Shown here: positions 1 to 11,299 of the stretch, one piece after another | Position numbering within the stretch: the stretch's first letter is position 1 | How the letters are laid out: every line of letters starts with the position of its first letter | Assembly: GCF_001640805.2 (NCBI RefSeq) | Contig: NC_066848.1 | Coordinates: forward strand, 24,391,512-24,455,511 | DNA from: Lates calcarifer | Lineage: Eukaryota > Chordata > Actinopteri > Centropomidae | Direction: 5' to 3' | Length of the DNA stretch: 64,000 bases | Program-made: the position numbers and the translations under genes | The notes under the pieces: generated by a model | Told to the model about the DNA's origin: nothing | Database searches by the model: none | What the model saw: the letters and a program-made list of their open reading frames with translations, nothing else

Positions 1-45
1 AATGCTGAAAGAAAATCTAAAAAAAAAAAGAAATTCCTCAAGAAA

Positions 46-338
46 GAACTTGTTGGGGACATTGAGACAAAAAAAAGATGTTGTTTGGTGGACACAGTGT
101 GGGAATAAACAAATGCCAAAAAGGTGTGTTGGTGGCAGCTGTGGCTAACGCTATGAATGCTGCAGCCTCAGAAGGTTGGACTATTGCTGACATGAAGAAG
201 AAGTGGTCCAATCTGAGAGTGGACGCCAAAAAATGCAAAGCACCACACAAGAGCATCTGTGCCACTGGCAGGGAAAAGGAAACCCTAGAACTCACCCTGC
301 TTGATGAGAAACTGGCAAGAATCGAGGTTGAGAAGTGA
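46..338 (+). pseudogene. MYB/SANT-like DNA-binding protein remnant of a Harbinger transposon
   Basis: The frame from 78 to 338 reads about 86 residues of a MYB/SANT-like DNA-binding domain of the NAIF1/Harbinger type. Recognisable signatures are MLFGGHSVGI at the start, NAMNAAASEG in the middle and the helix-3 segment MKKKWSNLRVDAKK at about residues 38-51. Upstream, a different frame at 46-75 reads ELVGDIETKK, which is the expected preceding part of the same domain. A one-base frameshift in the A-run near 69-77 therefore separates the two, and the ATG at 78 is internal, not a true start. Downstream acidic residues (GDTDVEDAPDD) continue in another frame after 338. In active elements this protein binds transposon ends and brings the transposase into the nucleus. 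Here it is broken; domestication is unlikely but cannot be excluded. Confidence 0.75.
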
Positions 339-744
339 CGGATGTGGAGGGAGACACAGATGTGGAAGATGCACCGGATGACTCAGCTACATCTAAAATG
401 AGTGTAAACCAAATGCAGCTGAAGTTGTGTTTACACATTTATGTACAAAACAGAGACTCCAATCAAAAAAAACAAGTGGTACTTTATTCACAAGAACAAT
501 TATTTTTCTTGTACTTACTGCTTGTTCCAGTGGGATCAGCACCTCCACCGCACCCTGTGCACCCTACCCTCCAGCAGTGGCCTTGTCCTCACAGATGCAG
601 TCCTATGTAAAGGGTGTGACATTAGCTGTATAATGAAACAGTTACTGAATAAATAATGTTATTTGTTTCCATACCTCTTGTGTTTTTTACAAGTGATGCA
701 TCACATCCATTTGCAGGTGCATGGCAGCAACATTTGGCCTAGAT

Positions 745-1617
745 GCCTGGGGGTTGGAGTGAGGGTTGAGGCAACACCACCATCAGCATCAGGGACTAAA
801 GCCACATTCCTTAACTGTGCCACATAATGTAGAACATGACAAACCCTCACAATTTGGCACACCTTTTGGGGCTTGTATGAAAGTGTTCTTCCTGTGGCAC
901 TGGGGCAACGTCACCTGCCCATCAGGAGCTTGATGGTGTGCTCCACAACAGCATGTGCCTAGCTGTGGTACACATTGCGGTTCCTCTCCTCTGTGGGTTG
1001 AGGAAAAAGGTAGAGTGCAGTAGAAAAAAAACGCAAGTTCATTTTATGATTTCTACAATAATTATCTGTATTGAGAAGCCAACCATCACACACAGCTCTG
1101 GCCTCAAGTCTGCACCCAACACTGCTGTGTCTCAATACGAATGAATCATCAGTTGACCCAGGCCACAGGTCACTACATTAGTCACTAACATGTCCTCATC
1201 ACATATGATTTGGACATTAATGGAATGAAAAATGCTTGTAGCAACACAAGCGCAGTCAATACAACTGATGACATATGGGAAACTGAATGTTGCTGAAAAT
1301 TTCTCTTTTTAATTTTCCTGTTCTCCTACCCTGTAAAGAAACTTTAGGTGCGACAAACCAATTACATACGTCTGGCATATCACAGCTAAGGGTTGGCTGA
1401 GATATCCCTGACCTGTCAGCCAGTTCCCTCTGAAAAGTGCTGGTTGCCAGTGTTGTCAGGATTTGAAGTGGGACTGGCACAGCATGGTTTCTGTGGGTGC
1501 TCCTCTGTAATGCTGGGCCCACTACAGCACAGAGATCCAAGAGGACAGCTCTTGGAAGTCGGAACCAGCTCATCAACCGCTCATCATCATTGGCCAGTAG
1601 ATCTTGCTGGTCTCTGA
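745..1617 (-). pseudogene. HARBI1-like DDE transposase remnant (Harbinger)
   Basis: Read on the - strand from 1617 downward, the N-terminal part is in one frame: MSWFRLPRAVLLDLC, then the helix-turn-helix-like segment FQRELADRSGISQPTLS. Past 1260 the frame changes. IDC near 1255-1260 fits the region of the first catalytic Asp, followed by HSINVQIICDEDM. After another frameshift GSTDDSF (around 1135-1160) matches the second Asp region, then SSVGCRLE and DGWLL. The C-terminal part has a VVEH segment (usual VVER), then KVCQIV and VLHYVAQL at about 805-870, with in-frame stops at several points (for example after YHS and MGR). Relative to the family, about ten residues seem missing between IDC and HSINVQ. 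Known HARBI1-type transposases are about 350 residues; this copy spans nearly all of one but is disabled by at least two frameshifts and two stops. Confidence 0.8.
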
Positions 1618-1650
1618 AGATTTGCTCCCTCTAAAGCCTTCCATTCACCA

Positions 1651-2939
1651 CATACACCAACAATGCCAAAGCAGCCATTGTTTGTCACTGTACATTGTGA
1701 TTACATGGCTTTTTATACCCACTCATTTGATGTATCTGAACTACAGGTGTGGGAATTACTCTGACTGTAATTGACACGCATGTGATAATGATAATAATCA
1801 TGATAATATCTTTATTTGTGTAGCACCTTTCAAAACAGTGCTTTGTGCGAAACATATTTAAAACATAGAGATAAAAATAACTAAAAGCCATAACAAATGA
1901 AACACGATATAAGATATATGATACTAATATATGAAAACGTATACTCTTATCTGCCCAACTGAGGCATTGAAAATAGCATCAGCATAAATGCCATTTGTCC
2001 AGCTGTTCACCTTGTTATTTAGGAGAATAAACTTCATAACATTCAAGTGTTGTTTGATAATTACATCCGAGTGGTTCTTTTGCATTAACAGATGTCTCTG
2101 TTTATTATCCTAGATCATATGTTCTTGTGTACACTCCAGTATCAATCAAATAGGTGTTTGTTCAGTCATTGTAAAAATGACCATTTTTGCAAATGAACTC
2201 GTCATATATGACACATGAGAGGTAATATTTTGATTTATTTTACAAAATAGTATCAATTTCACACCATTTATTGTGTTCCATACTTCTGTCATTGGAGTCA
2301 CAGTTTGTGCATACACTTGGCTCAGAGTTTCTGTGGAAGAACACACATTCTGCCATCAAGTTTGTTATTTTAAATAAAATCCCACAGAGAATGCTGGGAA
2401 AATGGTGTACACCTTCTTTTGCACAGGTTTCTTCCAAATGACAGAGAGGGACATTAGACCATACAAATCACAGTCATGAGTCCTTGAATGGCACCTGTTA
2501 TGAATCTCAAAGTACTATGACACAAATTATCTCATAAACAGCAGAGAAAGAGCAGAAAAAACAAGGTTGTCTCCACAGAAAGTTAAGATTTTGCTTAAAC
2601 TGTTTTAGAAATTCCTACACACATTTTAAAATAATTTATGGTCTACCCACAGATATTTGAATTTGTCTGAAAGAATATTTCACACAAATGTATTGTAGAC
2701 CTTTGTTTTGTTGCTGCATGCGTGTGCATTTGAGTAAATTAGGATGTGTCATTCTTGTGCACTTTAGTTGTAAGTTTGAGTTGCTTTGCATTTTATGTCC
2801 AGAACAAAGAGGCTAATTGAGATGTAAGATTCACACCACAGAGCAGTAGATGGGAATGCATAATGAAACACAGAGCTGGATTGTATGCTAAATATAATGA
2901 CAGAGGTGAGACTGTGGATTACATCGAATATGAGGCAAG
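1651..2939. other. Gene-free stretch
   Basis: AT-rich sequence without credible coding potential. The only structure seen is the LINE/SINE-like tail at 1783-1850. Short open frames on either strand have no recognisable motifs. Confidence 0.6.
1783..1850 (-). repeat. L2-type LINE/SINE 3' tail, reversed
   Basis: An ATAATA-rich run is followed by TTTATTTGTGTAGCACCTTT. Reversed, this reads as a GGTGCTACACAAATAAA tail followed by simple repeat, which resembles the 3' tails shared by many fish L2-type LINEs and their SINEs. A forward-strand relative lies at 50766-50852. Confidence 0.4.
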
Positions 2940-3310
2940 CACCGTCTTCATCTGCTTGCCTCCCACACACATACACATGCTTACATTTGCACACACTGAC
3001 ACAATATACAGGTTCACATGCATGCTAAAACACACACTGAATAGGGCAGGGCAGAAACACGCACACAGTTTCAAACAGCAGAGGAGCAAATGTACAGTCT
3101 GTGAAAGCATGCAGGAAGGTCTTCTGTTGTTGAGTTCAGTTGCACACACGCAGTCAAACACACACACAGACACAAGCACAGGTCAGAGAGTCCCTGTGGC
3201 ATAGAAACTGGCAGGCATCCTTCCACTGTGCTCCAGCAATCCAGCAGGCTTTTCTTTACAACACTGCCAACATGCGTCCCCCTTCACACAAACACACACA
3301 CACACAGCCC
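2940..3310. repeat. Diffuse CA-rich low-complexity DNA
   Basis: Imperfect CACACA runs (around 2965-3000, 3140-3180 and 3288-3306) are spread through the block. The overlapping open frames on both strands (113 and 86 codons) are His/Thr- or Cys/Val-rich products of the repeat. Confidence 0.6.
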
Positions 3311-3964
3311 ATTGCTTTTCCTTTCTCCTCTCCAATCAACCATTATTCTAAGCCCTCACAGGCATTGGACAATGAGAAGTTAAATGGGGGAAAGTGAAGC
3401 TTATTTGTGGACATGTGCTTTGTTATTGTTTCAATAAAAATTCCCTATGAACATGACAATTACATAAGTACAACAAAGAGGCTTATGGCAAAGCCTCAAT
3501 CACGTCTCTCATATAGACGTCCCTTCAGATATTCTGTAAAGGATCATTAACTAGAATATCTCCAAATAAATCAAAAAGTTTGCGATTCTTTTTAACCTCT
3601 TGCTGAAGTGGAAGAAAAATAATGTTTGATAGAAAAATCTAACTTTTTTCAATTGGATGCTGATACTGAAAGCATCATTGTATTTTTGCTAATTTATTGA
3701 ACAGATTTTAGTGATAAAAATTACAAACTATTAACAATAAAGACTAGAGCTGCACCAATGTTTTTTTTTTTTTTTTAATTGGATAAGATGACTATATCTA
3801 ATGTGAAAGGTGCTGCATGAGTGATCCTCCATCTCGGCAGATTTTCATAGGCTATTAGCCTGCTTTAGCCCATTTTCCATTAATTGTCCAGCCCACAAAT
3901 TCTAACAGGCATCAAAAAAAAAAACAAAAAAAAAAACGAACGAACAGGCACAGTCAAAAATAGT
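3311..3964. other. Gene-free stretch with T and A tracts
   Basis: No coding signal. A T-run at about 3762-3776 follows TAGAGCTGCACCAATG, which resembles the head of some fish hAT-like MITEs, but no partner end was found. Two A-runs lie at 3916-3938. Confidence 0.5.
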
Positions 3965-4125
3965 GAAGCATTTCACATCCAAAGAGACATTTTTCTCTGT
4001 ATTTGGTGGAGACCAAAACAGAGCTAAAAGAGGGTGTTGAATAACCAACAGATGGTCAGAAACTCTTCTGGATAAATGCTTATGTTGCTTTGTGTCTGCT
4101 GAATATGTAAATAGGTAAGTGGCAC
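3965..4125 (+). repeat. Interspersed repeat, copy A of a two-copy family
   Basis: The segment 4003-4040 (GGTGGAGACCAAAACAGAGC and following bases) closely matches 56374-56412. Both copies are followed about 50-80 bases later by a GATGTGTAAATA- or GAATATGTAAATA-like string. This suggests a non-autonomous transposon family; termini and class are not defined. Confidence 0.5.
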
Positions 4126-4831
4126 TGTTTAAGTTTTGAAAGCATAAACAGTCTTCCTCTTACAAACAGAAGGCTTAGTTTAGAAGGAATAAAATGCACA
4201 TTTGTTCAGTACCATGAGTTGTTTTGCTGCAGCTTTACTTGGTCTGGTATGGCCAGTAGTTTACGGTGGCTAATGTTGACAGATATTGTAAAATAGACAT
4301 CACTGAGTATGTCTGTTTACATAAGCGTGCTTTATAACTGCTTGTTACACTATATACTGTTATACTTCAAACAAGCCTCCACATTAGCCAATTTTTCAAA
4401 CAATAAAATCAAAACTGTCAATTATAACACAAACTGTCTTTCATCCATCCATCCATTGAGCATCCAGTACAATTTACAGCCTGTCTTCCTGATTCAACCT
4501 TGACCTACCATGCTTATTGTAGCTTTGCACACCACGATTTTCCTGATCAGTGTGGGATTATTACTAATATCTTGGATGCATTCCATTTCAATTTTGCCTC
4601 CAAATTAATCACACTGATTGTCTGACAGAAGAGAGGAACAGTTCAATTAAAGGTTTTACACATTTTAACTCACTCTTATCATCAGTTTGACCCACATTTG
4701 GTCGGACTCTTTTACTTTTACCCTTCTTCACCCTCCCTCTCTCCCTCCATACACACACACTCAAACAGCAATCTGGGCCGGGCAGCTCCTGGCTTCCACT
4801 TCAGGGTTTTGGCTGTACCCCTTGCACCGTG
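4126..4831. other. Gene-free stretch
   Basis: Unique-looking AT-rich DNA with a short (CATC)n run at 4443-4456. No coding or RNA gene signal seen. Confidence 0.5.

Positions 4832-4859
<28 letters not shown>
4832..4859 (+). repeat. (CA)14 microsatellite
   Basis: Uninterrupted CA dinucleotide run of about 28 bases. Confidence 0.95.
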
Positions 4860-4862
<3 letters not shown>

Positions 4863-5034
4863 CTCCTCTCCCATGCTCTAAGATCCTGTTTATCAGCCTT
4901 TATTGTCCCAATCAAAGCCTTGCCTCCCTGACCGCCTTTAATATTCAACACTGCAAGATGGTACATGAGGCATTTGTCTCTAGTCTACATGTGTGTGTAT
5001 TAGCGTGCGGGTGTGTATGGGCATGCAAGCTTCC

Positions 5035-5260
5035 ACACAAAGTGGAGCTGGATAGCTGCGAGTTACCCCTGACACCAAACTTAATTCTCCAAAGCGAGGC
5101 TGGGGATAAATATTTCAAGGTCATTCTGTTTGCTCTCTGTTGTCTTGTTCCGGGAGCGCTGACTATAATAGGAATATATGCATGTCTAACTAGGGGCTTT
5201 AGAACAGAATTACACCGCCTGCTGCTCACTCTCTGCCTATAGGCGCAAACTAAGAGATGA
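5035..5260. promoter_or_regulatory. Candidate conserved non-coding element
   Basis: High-complexity sequence between two repetitive regions, with balanced composition, AATTAC/TAATTC homeodomain-like cores and GATAAATATT. No repeat signature or open-frame motif explains it. The call is inferred from sequence complexity alone; cross-species conservation was not tested. Confidence 0.25.
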
Positions 5261-5793
5261 AAGATGACTGACAAAGACTCTGCAGTGGACATATAGAGCT
5301 GTGTGTCTTCATCTGTCTCAGGGAACACTAAAAATAACTACTACCATCCTTACCAACTATTAGCGATGCTTAAAGAAAATCTTACAAACTGACTATATAA
5401 CCTTTAAATTTTCAACACACTCCACTTTCTCACTTGAGAAAATCAGAGGTATAAGCCAGGCAATTTAGCCTAAATTAAATAAATCCCATCAGACAAATCT
5501 CCACATCTAAACAATGGCTAGATACATATTATCAGTAGCAACTTACATTTATGGACATGCTGCATCCTGTTCAGCCTTTTCATCATATTACATTACTCAG
5601 CCCATCCACCTACTGTAGGCCCCTATGGAGGCCCAGCGGCAATCAACCCCTGTGTAGGCTAGACATTACAAAGACCTGCTTGAGGTGTGAAAACAAGTAG
5701 TGTTACTTCACCTCCTTTCACTTTCAGCTGAGATGCATCATCATGCTGAGAGGCTCAGGCAGCTTGACATAGTTCCCTATTGCAGCTCCAAGT

Positions 5794-5970
5794 AGGGCTG
5801 GGTGGTATGACCTAAAATTTACATCACAGTATAATTTGAAGCATGGATGCTATTGGCATATATCACAGCATTCACTTTCTTAAAAGCAATACAACCACTA
5901 GTTGTAAGTTTCTGTGTCTTTTATTTAGTATAATAAAAATGTACACATTTACACACACACACACACACGC

Positions 5971-6002
<32 letters not shown>

Positions 6003-6010
6003 TATTTTAA
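5794..6010 (+). repeat. Interspersed repeat fragment plus (CA)n and (AT)n
   Basis: The head GGGCTGGGTGGTATGACCT resembles the GGGCTGGGCGGTATGACC start of a repeat common in fish genomes. It is followed by a (CA)9 run at 5951-5968 and an (AT)12 run at 5971-5994. The matching right end was not found. Confidence 0.4.
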
Positions 6011-8195
6011 AACCATATTAGCAGTTCTGTGTCATTAAAGGAAAAAAGTGGAGGCTACATTTTCAGTGCGCTCTCTCCCTCTCTCTCAACCAGAGTAAAT
6101 ACTTTACTGCTTTGTGTTTACAATTCTTCACTTTTCAGACCGCTCATCAAACATGGTTCATTGTGATGATTGATGGCCAGCCGCAATCCTGGTTGTGTGA
6201 ACTGCTGCAGTTCAGCAAGGTAACTATCATGCGCAGGTGAGATAAGCTGGCAGTGGTAGTCACAGAGTCAAATCTAAGTCTGAATAAAAGGGAAAGCCAG
6301 CATGACGGGGCAGATGCCCGTGCTGCTGTAACAACCACCCACCCAAGGCAAACTGATTTAGGTCAGGACTCTGTGTAGCAACCCCCCGTGGCAGGACAAG
6401 CAGGTAGGAAGGTCCTATTTGCCTCCTCCTAACAAAAATGTTGTTCCAGGGTGAAAAAGGGTGAAATCAGGAGGTTCGTTCATCAATGTAGTTGGAGATG
6501 TGTTTCCACGTTACATTTGAGAAATGAGATGGGTGATGGTTTTATTTTCCCTTTGTTTTATGGCAATTTCAACTTTTGTAAGCTGAGGAAGGATGGAGAA
6601 TCCAAGTTAAATATAATTCACAGCACTGCTGGGCAAATGCCTCAAAGCGACTGAACAAGGACAAGATTATGGTCATGGAGATTTACATTGTTTGAACTAC
6701 AGATGAGCTGTCCTGTCTCAGATGGCCTGCATGGTGCGTTGATCAACTACAACCAAAGCTGGATCAAACAAGCCAGGATGATGTCCCTTAGCACTCTGTT
6801 GGTGAAGCAGTTCTATGGCGTAGCCTGCATGGTTTTCATGCAGGTTGATGGATAAAATAAACATACTACTGACCATTAACTGATTATAGACACCTTTGTT
6901 CTTCTGGCTTAATTTGTTGCATCTATGGACAAAAGAAAAAGTTACTTGTAGAACACATGGTGCAAGATGAAGAAAGGCAGGAGGACAAAATGACAGGGAT
7001 AAAGTGCATGGCAAAAGGCTGTAAGTTCATCGCAAAACATAACCAAAAGCAGGGAAACACAGGCCCTGTACTGTTTCATCCCTAGGGAATGACGTGAAAC
7101 ACATTCTCAGTGTCATAGTAACGTGGTGTGTAATGAAGAGAACAGTTTTTTGATTACTCAATAAAATCAAATGATGGAATAAGATATAATAATACTGTAC
7201 CCATCTTGATTATGCTCATTACTAGAAAACAATCTCCTACATCCATTCCAAACGACCTCATGGAAGTCTTGGGAAATTACCCTTTATGAAAGTTTTGCTG
7301 TGACAAGGCCTACCAGATTTCCTATATAATCTTAAGTATTGCTTCATACTGTCATATCTTAAAGTAATGAATGCACAAGAATGTACAAACAAGTTCATTT
7401 TGGTTACACACCTTTATTACTAACACTACAGTGACAAATATTACAACTGAACAAAGAAAGATACAAAACTAGGAGGAATAAAGATGCAAAGGTATGATGA
7501 ATTACTAAATGAGTAGCAGCGTTTTTAAAGCATCTTTACCCTTAATAGGTCGGTCAAATATTTTCTTCATTTCTAAAACAGGCTAAGAATAGGATTGCCA
7601 GAACTGAGAATCTATCTTCCATAGACCAGTGGCCCACTGAGCAGCTTTCCCTAATAGTAAATCTCCCATGAAAGCTATGCAGGACTTACCTGTGGCATGA
7701 GTATTTGGCTGCTATTGAAAAAAAGGGAACATTGTAGGAGAAACTGGCCTCAAGTCCCCAGTTTAGTGTAGCATCCTAGTGTGGAGCATGGAGGGCTCCC
7801 AGGAAGAAGAGACTGGGACCGTCTGTGCAGTCAAGGCAGTGGGATGGCCTGGAGTGGATTCAATGGTGAGGATGCCACCATATGAGTGGAGGAAAGGTGG
7901 GCCAAGGCGGTGGCCCTTTTGTCCACTAAGTTGTGTAATATTGGTTCTGAGGGCTCAGAGTTTCCACCACTTCACTGAGAACTATGGGCCTACACTATGT
8001 AGTCTACACTGCCTGTGCATTTATACTTGTGCGTTGGTGTGTCTTTGACACCTAGCATTTACACCACCAACTCTAGCAAGCAGTGGGGTTTCTGTGTCAC
8101 TGGACAACAGTAACTCTTACAGAAACTGTTGTGAGTCAGTAAAGAGTAGACCAATCACAGCTGTTACAGTCTGCATCACAGCAAAATGCTCTTAC
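6011..8195. other. Gene-free stretch
   Basis: No recognisable gene or repeat. The segment 7770-7935 is more GC-rich than its surroundings and open in one + frame for 89 codons, but no family motif or complete exon signature was seen. Confidence 0.5.
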
Positions 8196-8311
8196 ATTTC
8201 TAGGGAGGTGCACATAAGCCTCAGTGTAGTCCACAGCGTAGGGTCCGCAGCTACGCAGCACCTTCACCATACCTGTAGCATAGCATGAGGCAGCAGCAGA
8301 GGTGTCAAACA
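8196..8311 (-). other. Exon-like open segment, product unknown
   Basis: On the - strand a 116-base open segment is bordered by good splice signals. Upstream are a branch-point-like TGCTAAT, a pyrimidine tract and a CTCTAG acceptor ending at 8312. Downstream is a GTAAGA donor at 8195-8190. It encodes 38 full codons; central residues are ATGMVKVLRSCGPYAVDYTE. I do not recognise the family. The frame stays open through both flanks (80 codons in all). It could be a real internal exon of a gene extending elsewhere, or chance. It abuts the LTR fragment at 8360-8644, which weakens the case because the acceptor could come from decayed LTR sequence. Confidence 0.3.
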
Positions 8312-8359
8312 CTAGAGCACAAGAAAAGTGAATTAGCAAAAGGCACTGAGCAATGCCAA

Positions 8360-8644
8360 AGATAACTCTGTTCATTAAGAAGGCATAGTGGCTGAGAGAG
8401 TTGGTACCATATATGAGGTGGAAGACTCTGGCAAGGAGTGGTTGGACAGCCGGGGTCTCTATACTGCAGGTGATGACTAATGGAAGACAGGTGAGCCAGT
8501 GCCAGGAGCTGCACTATGCCTCCAACACACACACAGACAGACTGACACTGACAAACAAGGGGGAGGAGACATAAGGGGAGACAAGGCAGGAGAGGAACAC
8601 AGGAAACACTGAAGAAGGTGGATGTCAGCGGGGGAGCTGTGACA
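8360..8644 (-). mobile_element. LTR fragment, family shared with 63.5 kb
   Basis: Read on the - strand it starts TGTCACAGCTCCCCC at 8644, a typical TG-start LTR end, and continues to CTGCAGTATAGAGACCCC, a TATA-like region. Twenty-four bases at 8460-8483 are identical, reversed, to 63546-63569, and similarity continues patchily beyond (a CAGCCAC..TGCCT block in both). The start also resembles the solo LTR at 34734-35499. The poly(A) signal and U5 end were not identified, so this is a partial copy. A tandem CA stretch at 8526-8536 lies inside. Confidence 0.5.
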
Positions 8645-9485
8645 AAAGACTCATACATCCAGTATTTATCATGCAGGTGCATTAAAGAGAAGGTCAGTAT
8701 CTTCTAAAATAAGAGATTTCTCAAATTATTACAAGAATGAAAATTCTGAAGAAGGCCTGTAGGGACTGAAAAGTCACTCTAATGAAATGACTCAGTAAAT
8801 TCTCAAAGAAAATCTTACATATATATGTGAAGTGAATGTCTCAAGTTTCTCAAATTATGAAATGTCTCAAATTCTGGACTGGAAATCTCTGGGCTAATTT
8901 AGTTTTTGGTTGATTAAGAGTCCAGTCTATGTATTTGCTTACTATTTGGTAACAGGTCAGTTACCCATACTGAGCTTCATAGGTGCCACGTTTTTTCCCC
9001 TAAATATTTGTACTTTCAAAATCCCTGTAAAAGCAGTGCGTGGACTTTGAAAGCAGCATTTTCAAGTCTGAAAAAAGCACTCTGCTGTGCTTAAAAGTAC
9101 CCAGTGACTCATTCTGAAATGGCGTATTAATCAACAAGGTGTCTTCAGTAACAGCCAGGAACATCCACACTCAAAGTAGCATCATTTGCAGTGATTACAC
9201 TTCCCGACCCCCAACCCCCACCCACTCTCTACTCCTAAAAAAGAAAGAAAGAAAAATTAATATATTTCTGGAAATGTTTCACATTTCCTTACAAGGTTAG
9301 CAAAAGGCAAAGTGGGTGAGAACACTAACGAAGCATGGTCAAAGTGCAAGCAGGGAGAGACTTTTCATCTTGGCGGGAGATGTAAAGTAATGAAGTTGAC
9401 ACCACTGTCCACCCCATTAGGCTGGGCCTGCATGGACCATTACAGGCAGGGTGAGAGGACAGCCCAGAGCCAGAGGACCCCATGG
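8645..9485. other. Gene-free stretch
   Basis: AT-rich unique DNA. A short GAAA repeat occurs at 9242-9256. Nothing else recognised. Confidence 0.5.

Positions 9486-9525
<40 letters not shown>
9486..9525 (+). repeat. (CA)20 microsatellite
   Basis: Uninterrupted CA run of about 40 bases; it generates spurious Thr/His and Val/Cys open frames on the two strands. Confidence 0.95.
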
Positions 9526-9527
<2 letters not shown>

Positions 9528-9889
9528 AACATAAAAGAGGGAGGTTTACACACATGGAAGAAATGACAATGCACAGTATGGCCACACTTGACACTCCTTC
9601 CTAAGGGCTTTGTCTATACTTACACACAAACTAAGTAGCCTGCTTTGTATTTGTATGAGTGTGTGTGCATTTCTCCCTGAACAGGGAACAGAGATAGTTA
9701 CATGGTACATCCTAGCACATTCTTTCCCATAATATGTCCGTACATTTATAATCCCTGAGTGTGTCCTGTATCTGTGCATACGTACAGCTTTCCTTAGTGA
9801 CTGTGATAGCGGCAGGAATGTCAATGCATATGAGTGTGTGTGTGTGTTGGAATGATGGCAGCCTCCGTTCTCCCACTCAGCCTGTCAGG

Positions 9890-10185
9890 GAAATATAATT
9901 TGTGCCTTCAGTGCTTTTCACCTGGCTCATATGCAGCATGCAAATTTATTTCTCTAATAATCCGAGTGCGCAACGGCCCTCCTCCAGGATTAATGACAGC
10001 ATTCCCGGGGCCTTGCCTCCACCCGGACCGCCAGAATATGCACCCCCTCACACACACATACACACACACCCTGACATGGAAAAATTGTGTTAGTTCTACA
10101 CAGAAAAACGCCGGGGTATTTGTCCTCCTAGACAATATAATGGGCTGGTGCATCATCAAATTGCAATGTCATTTCAAAAAACCTT
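9890..10185. promoter_or_regulatory. Candidate conserved non-coding element
   Basis: Complex block containing an octamer-like ATGCAAAT near 9948, CTAATAATCC, GGATTAATGACAG and a CATTTCAAAAAACCTTGAA segment. It is interrupted by a short CA-rich insertion at 10048-10071. Density of homeodomain and POU-like cores fits developmental enhancers; this is inference without alignment. Confidence 0.3.
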
Positions 10186-10329
10186 GAATACAAATAATGG
10201 GGAGAAGGAGGGTGGGGTGGGAGGGAGGGGAGGGCGCAGAGGATAGATGGTGCGTTTTTCCAATCCGGTGGGCTAGTTATCCTTCATTTCAGGTAGAGTG
10301 GTGTTGTGGTGACACACACACATACGCAC

Positions 10330-10530
10330 AGAAGAAAAACACACTGCTCCGTTATTCAAATGAAGTGTGCCGCATTGTGCAGAGCTTGCTGCTTTCTCGG
10401 GACACATCCCTTTTCTTCCCGTCTTCCACCATTAATTAATCTTAGAGATCTTTTTTAGCATCTCTCCCTTAACCCTCCCCAGCTGAAGATCTCTGGCTTT
10501 TTCTAAGCAAACAGTATGAAATATGGATAT
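10330..10530. promoter_or_regulatory. Candidate conserved non-coding element
   Basis: Non-repetitive segment with TTATTCAAATGA, ATTAATTAATCTTAGAGATC and AGCATCTCTCCCTTAACC. It may be one unit with the block at 9890-10185. No coding signal. Confidence 0.25.
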
Positions 10531-10569
10531 GGGAGAAGTATTAATTATAACCCCATGTGTGGGTGTAGA

Positions 10570-10755
10570 TCTGTATGCGTGTGTTAGGAAGAGGGAGAAA
10601 GAGAGAGGCGAGAGAGAGGAGGAAACAATGTGCCAGCACCACCACCCACTGCCTGGATCTGTCGCAAGAGGCTGGGAAGAGAAAGAGGAAGAAACAGAGA
10701 GAGGAGGGAGAGATTTACCAAGACAGTGTGAAAGAGGAAGACGAAGATGAGTGTG
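10570..10755 (+). repeat. Purine-rich low-complexity tract
   Basis: GA-rich run on the + strand (GAGAGGAGGAAA-type). Open frames here are Glu/Arg-rich artefacts. Confidence 0.7.
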
Positions 10756-11299
10756 TGTGTGTCCTTCTATTAGTGTGTTTCCTTCTATTAGTGCCACCCC
10801 AGCCTATGTAGGCCTTCACCTGCGAACAGAGAGCGCCTCCATCACAGGTGAGGCCATACAAAGACTCGGTCGAGCCTGTCAGCCGCTGCCATCCAGCACA
10901 AAGCGGGTTAACTTGAGCGGTGGCTCTGCACCCTGACAGGCCAGGACTGCTGGTCACTTATCTTTTTAATTAGCTTTTCACTCCTCCTCAGCCTCCCTGC
11001 ACTCCCCTCTTCTCTCTCTGCCTTCCTTCTTTCTCCTCCTGTCACTAATTCTGAGTGGAATTCCGTGAAGAATTTTGCTTATGCACATTCATCTTCTTCA
11101 CACTGTAATGAAACTTACCAACATAAGCCAGGGCGACAACGTAAATATGATAATATGTGAAACCTGATCATGTTACCAGGTAATTAGACAAATTAAAATA
11201 TCCTCAAGTAAAAGGCTTTAAAAAAATAAAATAAAAAACTATATCAATTCTTCAATTAAGAAATAACCATTTGAAGCTTAAATCAGTTATTAAATCTGA

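Larger units (their letters stand above)
1..1650. mobile_element. Decayed Harbinger (PIF/Harbinger) DNA transposon, left end cut by window
   Basis: Two convergent gene remnants mark this block. A MYB/SANT-like protein reads on the + strand (46-338) and a HARBI1-like transposase on the - strand (745-1617). Autonomous Harbinger elements are known to carry exactly this pair: a DDE transposase and a MYB-like protein needed for its nuclear import and end binding. A poly(A) signal AATAAA at 648-653 follows the + strand gene, between the two. Both genes carry stops and frameshifts, so the element is inactive. Terminal inverted repeats could not be located; the left end lies outside the window and the right end is set only by the start of transposase similarity. 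Confidence 0.8.
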
